64,000 bases of DNA, taken from Methylobacterium thuringiense. GTDB lineage: Bacteria > Pseudomonadota > Alphaproteobacteria > Rhizobiales > Beijerinckiaceae. The notes under the pieces are model-generated. The model was given only the letters and a program-made list of their open reading frames with translations. It did not search any database and was not told where the DNA came from. The position numbers and the translations under genes are program-made. This document shows positions 49,689 through 56,989 of the stretch, piece by piece; position 1 is the first letter of the stretch; the number at the start of each line of letters is the position of its first letter. The DNA is taken from positions 124,001 through 188,000 of the forward strand of contig NZ_BPRA01000003.1 of assembly GCF_022179645.1 (NCBI RefSeq), read 5' to 3'.

Positions 49689-49996
49689 GGCCGCCGGCGA
49701 CTTCCCCTTGCCGGATGCCCGGGGCGCCGGCGGAAGGCGATCCGGCACCGGGGGCGATCGCGCCTCTCGAAAACCCCTCGATCACCGTCCGCGTCGGCGT
49801 CTCCCTGATTCGCACGATCACAGGATTGGGCGATCCCCGCAGGCCGGATGAAATCGCCTTAACGATTGTATCGCGCCGATCACGATCATCAAGCCACTGA
49901 CGGTGAAGGATAATTTCCGAAACACGGCAATCCGGTGCCCGGACGTCACCCGGCAAAACTTGCCGACCGCCCGGAAAAATTAACCGCACGGTAACC
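49689..49996. other. Gap before the min operon
   Basis: About 308 bases. It starts with GC-rich imperfect inverted sequence just after ppx (GCCGGCG and CGCCGGC segments), a weak terminator candidate, and becomes AT-richer near 49855-49990, where the minCDE promoter should lie. No gene seen. Confidence 0.5.
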
Positions 49997-50722
49997 ATGG
50001 CGGCCGTGAATGGGGGGGTCGGTAAGGAAACGTTCACCCCCGTGACAAGCCCTGCTCCCACACTCCCCATCTTCGCCTGCCGCGGCCGCGTGTTTCGCGC
50101 GCTCGCCCTGGCGCCCCAAGCTCCGGTCGGCGACTGGCTCGCCCTCCTCGACGCCGCGCTGAAGCGCTCGCCCACCCTGTTCGCGGACAAGGGCGTGATC
50201 CTCGACGTGGCGGCGCTGGCCCCCGAGGCCTCCGCGCTCGAAGGCCTCGTCGCCGAGCTGTCGAGCCGCAGCATCCGCATCCTCGGCATCGAGGGCGCGG
50301 CCTGCGCGTCAGTCGGACTTCCTCCCTTCCTCGCCGGCGGCCGTCCGACGCTCGAGGGTGTGACGGTCACGATCGAGGCGGAAAAGCCTCCGGTCACCTC
50401 GCTCACCATTGAGGGCTCGGTGCGCTCCGGCCAGAGCATCTGTCATCCCGAGGGCGACGTGACCGTGATGGGCTCCGTCTCCTCCGGCGCCGAAATTCTC
50501 GCGGGCGGCTCCGTCCACGTCTACGGCGCGCTGCGCGGCCGGGTCATCGCGGGAGCCGCCAAGAACCCGCGCGCAAGAATCTACTGCCGGAAGTTCGAGC
50601 CCGAACTCCTCGGCATCGACCGCCTCGTCCGCACGGCCGAGGACATGGGCAGCCACCTGCGCGGCCAGGCTGTCCAGATCTGGCTCGACGGCGGCGCGAT
50701 CAAGTTTGCGGCCCTCGCCTGA
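49997..50722 (+). CDS. minC: Septum site-determining protein MinC
   Basis: A 241-residue inhibitor of FtsZ assembly. The N-terminal domain begins IFACRGRVFRALALAP; the C-terminal beta-helix has IEGSVRSGQSICHPEGDVTV, then SSGAEILAGGSVHVYGALRG and NPRARIYCRKFEPELLGI, which bind MinD. The start is uncertain: ATG 49997 or the in-frame GTG at 50042, which would give a more family-like N-terminus. First gene of minCDE. Confidence 0.94.
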   Translation: MAAVNGGVGKETFTPVTSPAPTLPIFACRGRVFRALALAPQAPVGDWLALLDAALKRSPTLFADKGVILDVAALAPEASALEGLVAELSSRSIRILGIEGAACASVGLPPFLAGGRPTLEGVTVTIEAEKPPVTSLTIEGSVRSGQSICHPEGDVTVMGSVSSGAEILAGGSVHVYGALRGRVIAGAAKNPRARIYCRKFEPELLGIDRLVRTAEDMGSHLRGQAVQIWLDGGAIKFAALA

Positions 50723-50769
50723 GCGGCACGCTTCGACGAACACGATTTGGCTTCAAGGGAAACGATGAG

Positions 50770-51585
50770 ATGGCCAAGGTTCTCTGTGTGACATCCGGCA
50801 AGGGCGGCGTCGGCAAGACGACGACCACGGCCGCCCTCGGTGCAGCGCTGGCCCAGGCCGGCGAGAAGGTCTGCGTCGTCGATTTCGACGTCGGCCTGCG
50901 CAACCTCGACCTGATCATGGGCGCCGAGCGCCGGGTGGTCTACGACCTCATCAACGTCACCAACGGCGACGCCAAGCTCAACCAGGCGCTGATCCGCGAC
51001 AAGCGGCTCGAGAACCTCTCGCTGCTGCCCGCTTCGCAGACCCGCGACAAGGATGCCCTGACCGACGAAGGCGTCGAGCGCGTCATCGCCGAGCTGCGCG
51101 AAAAGTTCGACTGGGTCGTCTGCGACAGCCCGGCCGGCATTGAGCGCGGCGCCCAGCTCGCCATGCGCCACGCCGACGTCGCGGTGGTCGTCACCAACCC
51201 GGAAGTCTCCTCGGTGCGCGATTCGGACCGGATCATCGGTCTCCTCGATTCCAAGACCGTGCGCGCCGAAAAGGGCGAGCAGATCGAGAAGCACCTGATC
51301 CTCACCCGCTTCGACCCGGCCCGGGCCGACCGCGGCGACATGCTCAAAGTCGACGACGTGCTCGAGATCCTCTCGATCCCGCTGCTGGCCATCATCCCCG
51401 AGAGCCTCGAAGTGCTCCGCGCCTCGAATGTCGGCTGCCCGGTGACGCTGAACAACCCGCTCTGCGCCCCGTCCCGCGCCTATATCGACGCCGTGCGCCG
51501 CCTGAAGGGTGAAACCGTTGCGATGGCGATCCCGTCCGACCGCAAGTCCCTGATCAACAAGCTGTTCACACGGAGGGCAGCATGA
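50770..51585 (+). CDS. minD: Septum site-determining ATPase MinD
   Basis: A 271-residue ParA-superfamily ATPase. The deviant Walker A is SGKGGVGKTTTTAALG with the signature Lys, followed by VVDFDVGLRNLDLIMG and FDWVVCDSPAGIERGA. The C-terminus SLINKLFTRRAA is the amphipathic membrane-targeting helix. It recruits MinC to the membrane and oscillates with MinE. It lies 47 bases after minC, and its stop overlaps the minE start (ATGA). Confidence 0.97.
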   Translation: MAKVLCVTSGKGGVGKTTTTAALGAALAQAGEKVCVVDFDVGLRNLDLIMGAERRVVYDLINVTNGDAKLNQALIRDKRLENLSLLPASQTRDKDALTDEGVERVIAELREKFDWVVCDSPAGIERGAQLAMRHADVAVVVTNPEVSSVRDSDRIIGLLDSKTVRAEKGEQIEKHLILTRFDPARADRGDMLKVDDVLEILSIPLLAIIPESLEVLRASNVGCPVTLNNPLCAPSRAYIDAVRRLKGETVAMAIPSDRKSLINKLFTRRAA

Positions 51586-51851
51586 GCGTTCTCACCTTCC
51601 TCAAGCCCCGCGGCTCGGCCAACACCGCCCGCGAACGCCTACAGCTCATCATCGCGCACGAGCGGTCCGAGAACGGCCGTCCCGATCTGGTGATCACGCT
51701 GCGCGAAGAGATCCTGGCCGTCATCGCCAAGTACGTGAAGGTCGATGCCGACAAGGTCCAGATCAAGCTGGAGCGCGGCAAGGGCGTCTCGACGCTGGGC
51801 GTGGATATCGAGATCCCCGTCGACGCCACCCCGATGCGCGCCAGCGCCTGA
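51582..51851 (+). CDS. minE: Cell division topological specificity factor MinE
   Basis: An 89-residue protein. The N-terminal membrane/MinD-binding part is TARERLQLIIAHERSENGR, and the dimerisation domain follows (LREEILAVIAKYVKVDADKV and STLGVDIEIPV). It stimulates MinD ATPase activity and confines MinC to the poles. Translation is coupled to minD through a 4-base overlap. Confidence 0.96.
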   Translation: MSVLTFLKPRGSANTARERLQLIIAHERSENGRPDLVITLREEILAVIAKYVKVDADKVQIKLERGKGVSTLGVDIEIPVDATPMRASA

Positions 51852-51949
51852 GTGGTCTGCCAACTCCAGTCCGATGCCAGACGGCGATGGGGCCACCCAT
51901 CGCCGTCGTTCGTTCAATGGTCCGGTGAGAGCCGCCGGACCGAAGCGCC

Positions 51950-52276
51950 ATGACGCCCGACACGCCAGCCCCCTTCGCGATCGATGCCGACGGGCTGCGG
52001 CTTGCCGTGCGCCTGACGCCGAAGGCCGACCGCACGGCGCTCGGCCGCGTCGTCGTCGGCGCGGATGGCCGGGCCGCGCTGGGGCTCCGCGTCGCGGCGC
52101 CACCGGTGGAGGGTGCGGCCAATGCGGTCCTCGTCGCCTTCCTGGCCAAGAGCTTCGGCCTGCGAAAGGCCGACGTGACGATCCTTTCCGGCGCGACCTC
52201 CCGGCTCAAGCTGCTGCATCTCGCCGGTGACGGCGCCGGGCTCGCGGCGCGTCTCACGGCGCTCCTCGACCCCTGA
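51950..52276 (+). CDS. DUF167 (YggU) family protein
   Basis: A 108-residue protein of the DUF167 fold. LAVRLTPKADRTALGRVV, then LGLRVAAPPVEGAANAVLVA, FLAKSFGLRKADVTILSGAT and SRLKLLHLAG follow the family pattern closely. The function is unknown across bacteria. It starts 98 bases after minE and has no linked partner. Confidence 0.9.
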   Translation: MTPDTPAPFAIDADGLRLAVRLTPKADRTALGRVVVGADGRAALGLRVAAPPVEGAANAVLVAFLAKSFGLRKADVTILSGATSRLKLLHLAGDGAGLAARLTALLDP

Positions 52277-52451
52277 GACCGAGGCGCCGCTCAAGATTTC
52301 CTGCGATATTCTGTCGCGATGCCGGAAGTATTTTCCAGCATAGACGTGTTCACGGCGGCCGCGCGACAGAATTGTCGCAGCCACCCTGTTCGGGCGGAAC
52401 ATCCGCATGGGGCTGCTGCTTTCTCCCGCGAACAACAACGCGGAGAAAAAC

Positions 52452-52835
52452 GTGAAGAAATTTGTGATCGGTGCCAATCTCGCTGCCGCCGTACTGCTGT
52501 CCGCCTCTGCCGCCATCGCTGCGCCGTGCACCGCCGAGAAGGGAAAGAGCCCGGATCAGGCGACCAACGCGACGAGCTCGGACGTAGACAAGGGCAGCAA
52601 AAACATTGCCGGCGGTGCCCAGCCGGCCTCGCCGGGTACGGTCGGCGCCATGAACAATACCGGCGCGAACCAGGCGGCCCAGACCGCCGACAAGGGCGGC
52701 GAGAAGAGCGACAAGGCCGAAGCCGGTTCGAAGAACCTGGCCGGCGGCGAACAGCCTGCCTCGCCGGGCACCGTCGGCGCGATGAACGACACACCCGCCA
52801 CCCAACATGCCGGCCACAAGGGCGACGATTGCTGA
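52452..52835 (+). CDS. Small exported protein with a duplicated Gly/Pro-rich segment
   Basis: A 127-residue protein. The GTG at 52452 is preferred because GGAGAA lies 5 bases upstream and the product then starts MKKFVIGANLAAAVLLSASA, a signal peptide. The mature chain has two copies of GSKNxAGGxQPASPGTVGAM joined by a charged linker (TADKGGEKSDKAEAG), and ends CxTAEK-like and HKGDDC with two Cys in total. It looks intrinsically disordered. Function unknown. Confidence 0.75.
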   Translation: MKKFVIGANLAAAVLLSASAAIAAPCTAEKGKSPDQATNATSSDVDKGSKNIAGGAQPASPGTVGAMNNTGANQAAQTADKGGEKSDKAEAGSKNLAGGEQPASPGTVGAMNDTPATQHAGHKGDDC

Positions 52836-52982
52836 TCCGCATCCGGCCCGTTTGACGATTCCGCCCGTCCGGCCGTGCCGGACGGGTTTTTCATGGGCTG
52901 GTTTTTCATGGGACGTTCGCGTCTGCCGCTGCTTGCCCCAGCGGAGGCAAAATCGTACGTCCGTCTCAGCGCGCGAGCGTGT

Positions 52983-53059
<77 letters not shown>

Positions 53060-53083
53060 TTTTTTCCGGAGAGCCTCCGTCCG

Positions 53084-53395
53084 ATGTCGAGCGCCCGCAT
53101 CTTCCGCCCTTCGAAGGATGCCTCGCAGTCGGGGATGGCCCGCACCAAGCAGTGGCTGCTCGAATTCGACCGGACCAGCGCCCGCGAGGCCGACCCGCTG
53201 ATGGGCTGGACCTCGTCGTCGGACATGCTGCAGCAGGTGCGTCTGGAATTCGACACGGCTGAGGAGGCCATCGCCTACGCCAAGCGCGAGGGCATCGCCT
53301 ATCGGGTCGAGACCCCGCGGCCCCAGACCGTGCGCAAGGGCTTGTCCTACTCCGACAATTTCAAGTTCAACCGCACGGCGCCCTGGACGCACTGA
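53084..53395 (+). CDS. NADH dehydrogenase accessory subunit (NDUFS4 / ETC complex I family)
   Basis: A 103-residue protein homologous to mitochondrial NDUFS4. ARIFRPSKDASQSGMARTKQ, then WLLEFDRTSAREADPLMGWT and TAEEAIAYAKREGIAYRV fit the family, and the C-terminal FKFNRTAPWTH is the characteristic ending. In alphaproteobacteria it associates with complex I in the respiratory chain. It starts 24 bases downstream of tRNA-Pro, so both may share a transcript. Confidence 0.93.
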   Translation: MSSARIFRPSKDASQSGMARTKQWLLEFDRTSAREADPLMGWTSSSDMLQQVRLEFDTAEEAIAYAKREGIAYRVETPRPQTVRKGLSYSDNFKFNRTAPWTH

Positions 53396-53404
53396 GCGCG
53401 GTCT

Positions 53405-53869
53405 TCAGCTCCGATCCCGGCGCGCGGCCCAGTCCGCATAGGGCGCCGTCTCGCCCACGGGCGGCAGATGGCGCACCTGCATCGGTTGCTCGGCCGGCGG
53501 CAGGCACAGCTCCGCGTAGATCGTCGCGCTGCCCGCGCCGTGGGCTTCGGCTTCCTCCGCCGTGAAGGCGAAATAGGCCTCGCGGATGCCGGCGAGCCGC
53601 ATCGCGGCGTGGCACATCGGGCAGGGCCGGCCGCTGGCGTAGACGATGCAGTCGTCGAGCACCGGCCGCCCGAGCACGCGGCCGGCCTCGCGCAGCGCCA
53701 GGGCTTCGGCATGGGCCGTCGGATCGTTGGTCGCGTGGACCTGGTTCGCCGCCCGCGCGATCACTCGGCCGTTTCGCACGATCACGGAGCCGTAGGCGGT
53801 ACCACCCGCCGGTATGTTGTCGCGGGCGAGCGCGATGGCTTCGCGCAGGAACGTCTCGTGATCGCTCAT
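53405..53869 (-). CDS. Zinc-dependent nucleoside/cytosine-type deaminase
   Basis: A 154-residue CMP/dCMP-deaminase-superfamily enzyme. The zinc site is intact: TAHAEALAL (His53, Glu55) and RPCPMCHAAM (Cys83, Cys86). YGSVIVRNGRVIARAANQ is the substrate-binding front. The length and PCPMCHAAM motif favour guanine deaminase-like or tRNA/nucleobase deaminases, but the substrate is not clear. GGAG lies 6 bases before the ATG. Its start is 19 bases after the radical SAM gene, so it is the third gene of a small operon. Confidence 0.87.
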   Translation of the reverse strand: MSDHETFLREAIALARDNIPAGGTAYGSVIVRNGRVIARAANQVHATNDPTAHAEALALREAGRVLGRPVLDDCIVYASGRPCPMCHAAMRLAGIREAYFAFTAEEAEAHGAGSATIYAELCLPPAEQPMQVRHLPPVGETAPYADWAARRDRS

Positions 53870-53888
53870 CGAAAACTCCGGAAAAGAA

Positions 53889-54956
53889 TCAGAAGGCGTA
53901 GCGCACCGTGCAATACGGCATCCGTTCCGCCAGCAGCGCCTTGAAGCGGGCGAGCCATTTCCCCTTCCAGCCGGTACGGTAGCGCAGGTTCTCGCCGCCG
54001 CCCTCGGAGCGCTTGGCCTCCTGGATGTCGGGCCGCCAGAGCAGGTCTTCCGCCCGCGGATGCCAGCCGAGGTTGACCGCGTGCAGGCCCGCATTGTGGG
54101 TCAGCAGGATGATCTCGCATTTGAGTTGCGCCTTGGCCGCGTCGGAGATGGTGCCGTCGATCTCGTCGAACAGCGCGCGCCAATCCGCCTCCCAGCCCTC
54201 GTAGAGGATCACCGGCGAGAAGTTCACGTGGACCTCGTAGCCCGCACGCAGAAAGTCATCGATCGCGGCGATGCGCTCGGCGATCGGGCTGGTGCGCACG
54301 TCCACGACCTTGGCGATCCGCGCCGGCATCAGCGAGAACCGGATCCGCGTCTTGCCCTGCGGCTCGTAGGCGAGCAGGTCGCGGTTCACCGCCTTCGTCG
54401 CGAACGAACCTTTTGCGTTCGGGATGGTGCGAAACAGCGCGACGAGGTCGCGGACATTGTCGCAGAGCATGGCGTCCACCGAGAGATCGCCGTTCTCGCC
54501 GAGATCGTAGACCCATAGCGCCGAATCGACCTGATCGGGCTCGGTCAGCGGCCCCTGTTTCTCGGCGTGGCGGCGGATGGCTTCACCGATGGCCTCGGTG
54601 TTGACGAACAGCGAGATCGGGTTCGCGAAACCCTTGCGGCGCGGCACGTAGCAATAGGCGCAGGCCATGGCGCAGCCGTTCGAGGTCGAGGGCGCGATGA
54701 AATGGGCGCTGCGCCCGTTGGGCCGCAGGGCGAGCCCCTTCTTCACGCCGACGACGAGCGTGGTGCGCTTGATGCGCAGCCAATCCTCGATCGCGCCCGC
54801 GTTGCCGTGGAGGGAAGGGATGTTCCAGTGCGAGGGCACGGCAATGCGCTCCACATCCGGAAAGCGCGCGAAGATCTCCCGCCCCCGGGCAAACTCCGCG
54901 ACGGCGGGCTCGTGGTAGATCCTTTGAATGTCGACGAGGTCGCGCTGCGGGGTCAT
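53889..54956 (-). CDS. Spore-photoproduct-lyase-like radical SAM protein
   Basis: A 355-residue protein. The radical SAM cluster CAMACAYC (Cys95, Cys99, Cys102, CX3CX2C) follows FIAPSTSNG. Further family-like text is KGSFATKAVNRDLLAYEPQG, then RIRFSLMPARIAKVVDVRTS and AGYEVHVNFSPVILYEGWE. In spore formers the enzyme reverses spore photoproduct in DNA; here the organism should not sporulate, so the substrate may be a different DNA lesion or non-DNA molecule. The gene sits between a SHOCT protein gene (11-base gap) and a deaminase gene (19-base gap). Confidence 0.85.
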   Translation of the reverse strand: MTPQRDLVDIQRIYHEPAVAEFARGREIFARFPDVERIAVPSHWNIPSLHGNAGAIEDWLRIKRTTLVVGVKKGLALRPNGRSAHFIAPSTSNGCAMACAYCYVPRRKGFANPISLFVNTEAIGEAIRRHAEKQGPLTEPDQVDSALWVYDLGENGDLSVDAMLCDNVRDLVALFRTIPNAKGSFATKAVNRDLLAYEPQGKTRIRFSLMPARIAKVVDVRTSPIAERIAAIDDFLRAGYEVHVNFSPVILYEGWEADWRALFDEIDGTISDAAKAQLKCEIILLTHNAGLHAVNLGWHPRAEDLLWRPDIQEAKRSEGGGENLRYRTGWKGKWLARFKALLAERMPYCTVRYAF

Positions 54957-54967
54957 GCGGCGAACCG

Positions 54968-55816
54968 TCAGAGCCGCGCCAGCAACTCCGCCTTCTTCCC
55001 CGAGAACTCCTCGTCGGTGAGGATGCCTTTGCGGTGCAGCTCGGCCAGCCGCTCCAGGGTCGAGATCACGTCGGTCTGCGGGCTGGCCGATGTCGGTGCG
55101 GAAGCGGGCCGGGGACGTTCGGGCGGGCTGGCCTGGCTCGGCGCGTCGTCACGGCTCGGAGCGTAGGCCGGGCGTGGTTCGGGAGCCGGGGGAGGGGAGT
55201 ATGACGGCGCCGTGCGCGCAGGCTCGTTCGGCTTCGGCTCGCTCTGTGCCTGCGTCTGGCCGACCGGCGTCAGGTCGTCGAGCGAGATCACCCCGTGCGG
55301 GCCGCTGAAGCGGACACGCGACGTGCCCGATTGCTGCTGCGAGGCGCCGGTGATGACGTGGTCGCCGGTGTCGTAGAGCGCGACCCGTCCGTCGGTCTCG
55401 ACGGCGAGCCGGCGGCTGTCGGGAAACCAGGCGTAACGGGTCGAATTCTGCGACCCGACGCTCGAGGCCCGCCCGAGGCCCTCGGGCCACCAGTTGCCCG
55501 AAGACCCGCTCGACGACTGGCTCGTGGAGAAGCTCTGCGACCGGCGCGGCGCCAGCTCCGGCAGGGCGGCCGAGAGGTCGTCGCAGAGCGCGGTCACGCG
55601 GGCCTTCAGGCCGTGGTCGTTCATGCGGCCGACCATGACCATGCCGCCGGAGAACCACTGGCCCATGCCGCCGAATTCGGGATGATCGAACTGCGCCATG
55701 CGGCCGCCGCCGGACTCGAGCGCCTGCAGCATGTGCCGTACCGCCTCCGGGCTGACCCCATGCTTCTCCGCCAGAGCGCGCAGGCTCGCGGCGGTGTCGG
55801 AGGGGTCATCGGTCAT
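54968..55816 (-). CDS. SHOCT-domain protein
   Basis: A 282-residue protein. The N-terminal 80 residues contain a small helix-turn-helix-like segment (LRALAEKHGVSPEAVRHMLQ) and a Gly/Met-rich part (GGMGQWFSGGMVMVGRMNDH). The middle has LYDTGDHVITGASQQQSG, a beta-rich patch, then a long Pro/Ser/Ala-rich linker (about 190-245). The C-terminal SHOCT motif is LERLAELHRKGILTDEEFSG, then KKAELLARL, a short module that mediates oligomerisation in many unrelated proteins. First gene of the apparent SHOCT-photolyase-deaminase operon. Function unknown. Confidence 0.8.
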   Translation of the reverse strand: MTDDPSDTAASLRALAEKHGVSPEAVRHMLQALESGGGRMAQFDHPEFGGMGQWFSGGMVMVGRMNDHGLKARVTALCDDLSAALPELAPRRSQSFSTSQSSSGSSGNWWPEGLGRASSVGSQNSTRYAWFPDSRRLAVETDGRVALYDTGDHVITGASQQQSGTSRVRFSGPHGVISLDDLTPVGQTQAQSEPKPNEPARTAPSYSPPPAPEPRPAYAPSRDDAPSQASPPERPRPASAPTSASPQTDVISTLERLAELHRKGILTDEEFSGKKAELLARL

Positions 55817-55959
55817 GGCGCGATCCTGCTGGAAGTTGCCCCCTTATCGCGCCGATACGGCTCCGGTGGAACCGGGCTTGGTGTCTCTCGCGAAGCTCCG
55901 GGCCATCGGGAATGCTCGCCCTGGCCACGACCGTGCAGGGCAAGTTTCGTAGGAGGCGC

Positions 55960-56733
55960 TCAAGCGTGGCCCTGCGCCAAATCGATCAACCGCCGCGCCA
56001 GGGCGATCTGTCCGGCGGGTGCGGCCGGCGCGTCGCGGGTCACCGGATGCCAGGCGCCGTCGCGCCAGCTCATGGTGAGCGCCTCGACCACGGGCACGAG
56101 GGGCACCGGACGCTTGGCGAAATGCGCCCGCCGGATCGTCTCCGGCATCGAGCGCCAGGCCGCATCGGCCTGCGCCAGCCGGTCCTGCTCGCGGAGGGTC
56201 GCGAGCGACTGGCCGTTCTCGTCCCAGGCCTCGATCCCGCGCATGGCGGGACCGATCTTGTCCGTCCAGCGGAAGGCGCTGCCGACGCTCTGGGCGTAGC
56301 CGGCGCGGACCAGCGCGCGCATCGCAGCTTCGTAGGCGGCCGGCGGCGTGAAGGGGGTGCGCTCGGACGACAGGCGGTCATGGCCGCAGCCCAGGGTGAG
56401 GAACGAGCCCAGCACGGCCTGCAGCGCCGCGTCGCCGTCGATCCCGGCGGAAGCCAGCGCGCCCGGCATGGCTTCGGCATCCATGGTCAGGGCGTGGCGG
56501 CAGTACCAGTCCTCATCCGGCTTGTCGGCGCGGGGGACGGGGGCTGCGAGACCGAAGCCTTTCAGGACCCGCGTCGCCTCCTCGAAGGCTGGCATGGATT
56601 CATGGTAGTAAGTCGCGCCTTCGGCGCCCGGTCCGACCTCGTGGTCCGATCGCGTCAGATGGCAGGCGATGGCCGCCGCCAGCTCTCCGCACAGACGCCC
56701 CAGCGCGCTCCCCAACGCAACAACCGCCACCAC
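55960..56733 (-). CDS. Protein of unknown function
   Basis: A protein of about 257 residues. The GTG at 56733 has GGAG 6 bases upstream and gives a hydrophobic N-terminus (VAVVALGSALGRLCGELAAA); a longer frame begins at TTG 56739, and ATG 56595 is a shorter alternative. The middle contains PDEDWYCRHALTMDAEAM, then LGSFLTLGCGHDRLSSERTP and helical repeats rich in Ala/Arg; no catalytic motif is evident. The reading frame is long and codon use looks normal, so it is probably real. Confidence 0.6.
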   Translation of the reverse strand: MVAVVALGSALGRLCGELAAAIACHLTRSDHEVGPGAEGATYYHESMPAFEEATRVLKGFGLAAPVPRADKPDEDWYCRHALTMDAEAMPGALASAGIDGDAALQAVLGSFLTLGCGHDRLSSERTPFTPPAAYEAAMRALVRAGYAQSVGSAFRWTDKIGPAMRGIEAWDENGQSLATLREQDRLAQADAAWRSMPETIRRAHFAKRPVPLVPVVEALTMSWRDGAWHPVTRDAPAAPAGQIALARRLIDLAQGHA

Positions 56734-56989
56734 GACCAACTCCGGCTCGCCGAACGCAACTCGGCGGGACCATAGCGGCGCGAAATGAATGAACGCTTAG
56801 GCATGGCGGCCACATGGCTGAGCGGAAAAGACGTGCGGGCGCGGTGGCTTGCTGCGCTGCAGCGGAATTCTGCCCGTCAACCCTGTCGGCCGCAGCATAT
56901 TTTCGCGTTGCGGCGGAGCTTCACCGCAACGTGAGCGTTCCCACCTCGAATTCGGCCGCCCGCGTGTTGCGGCCGCCAGCGGAGACACC

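Noticed and set aside
53889-54956. True spore photoproduct lyase implying sporulation
   Set aside because: Nothing else in the window points to sporulation; relatives of this enzyme occur in non-spore-forming alphaproteobacteria.
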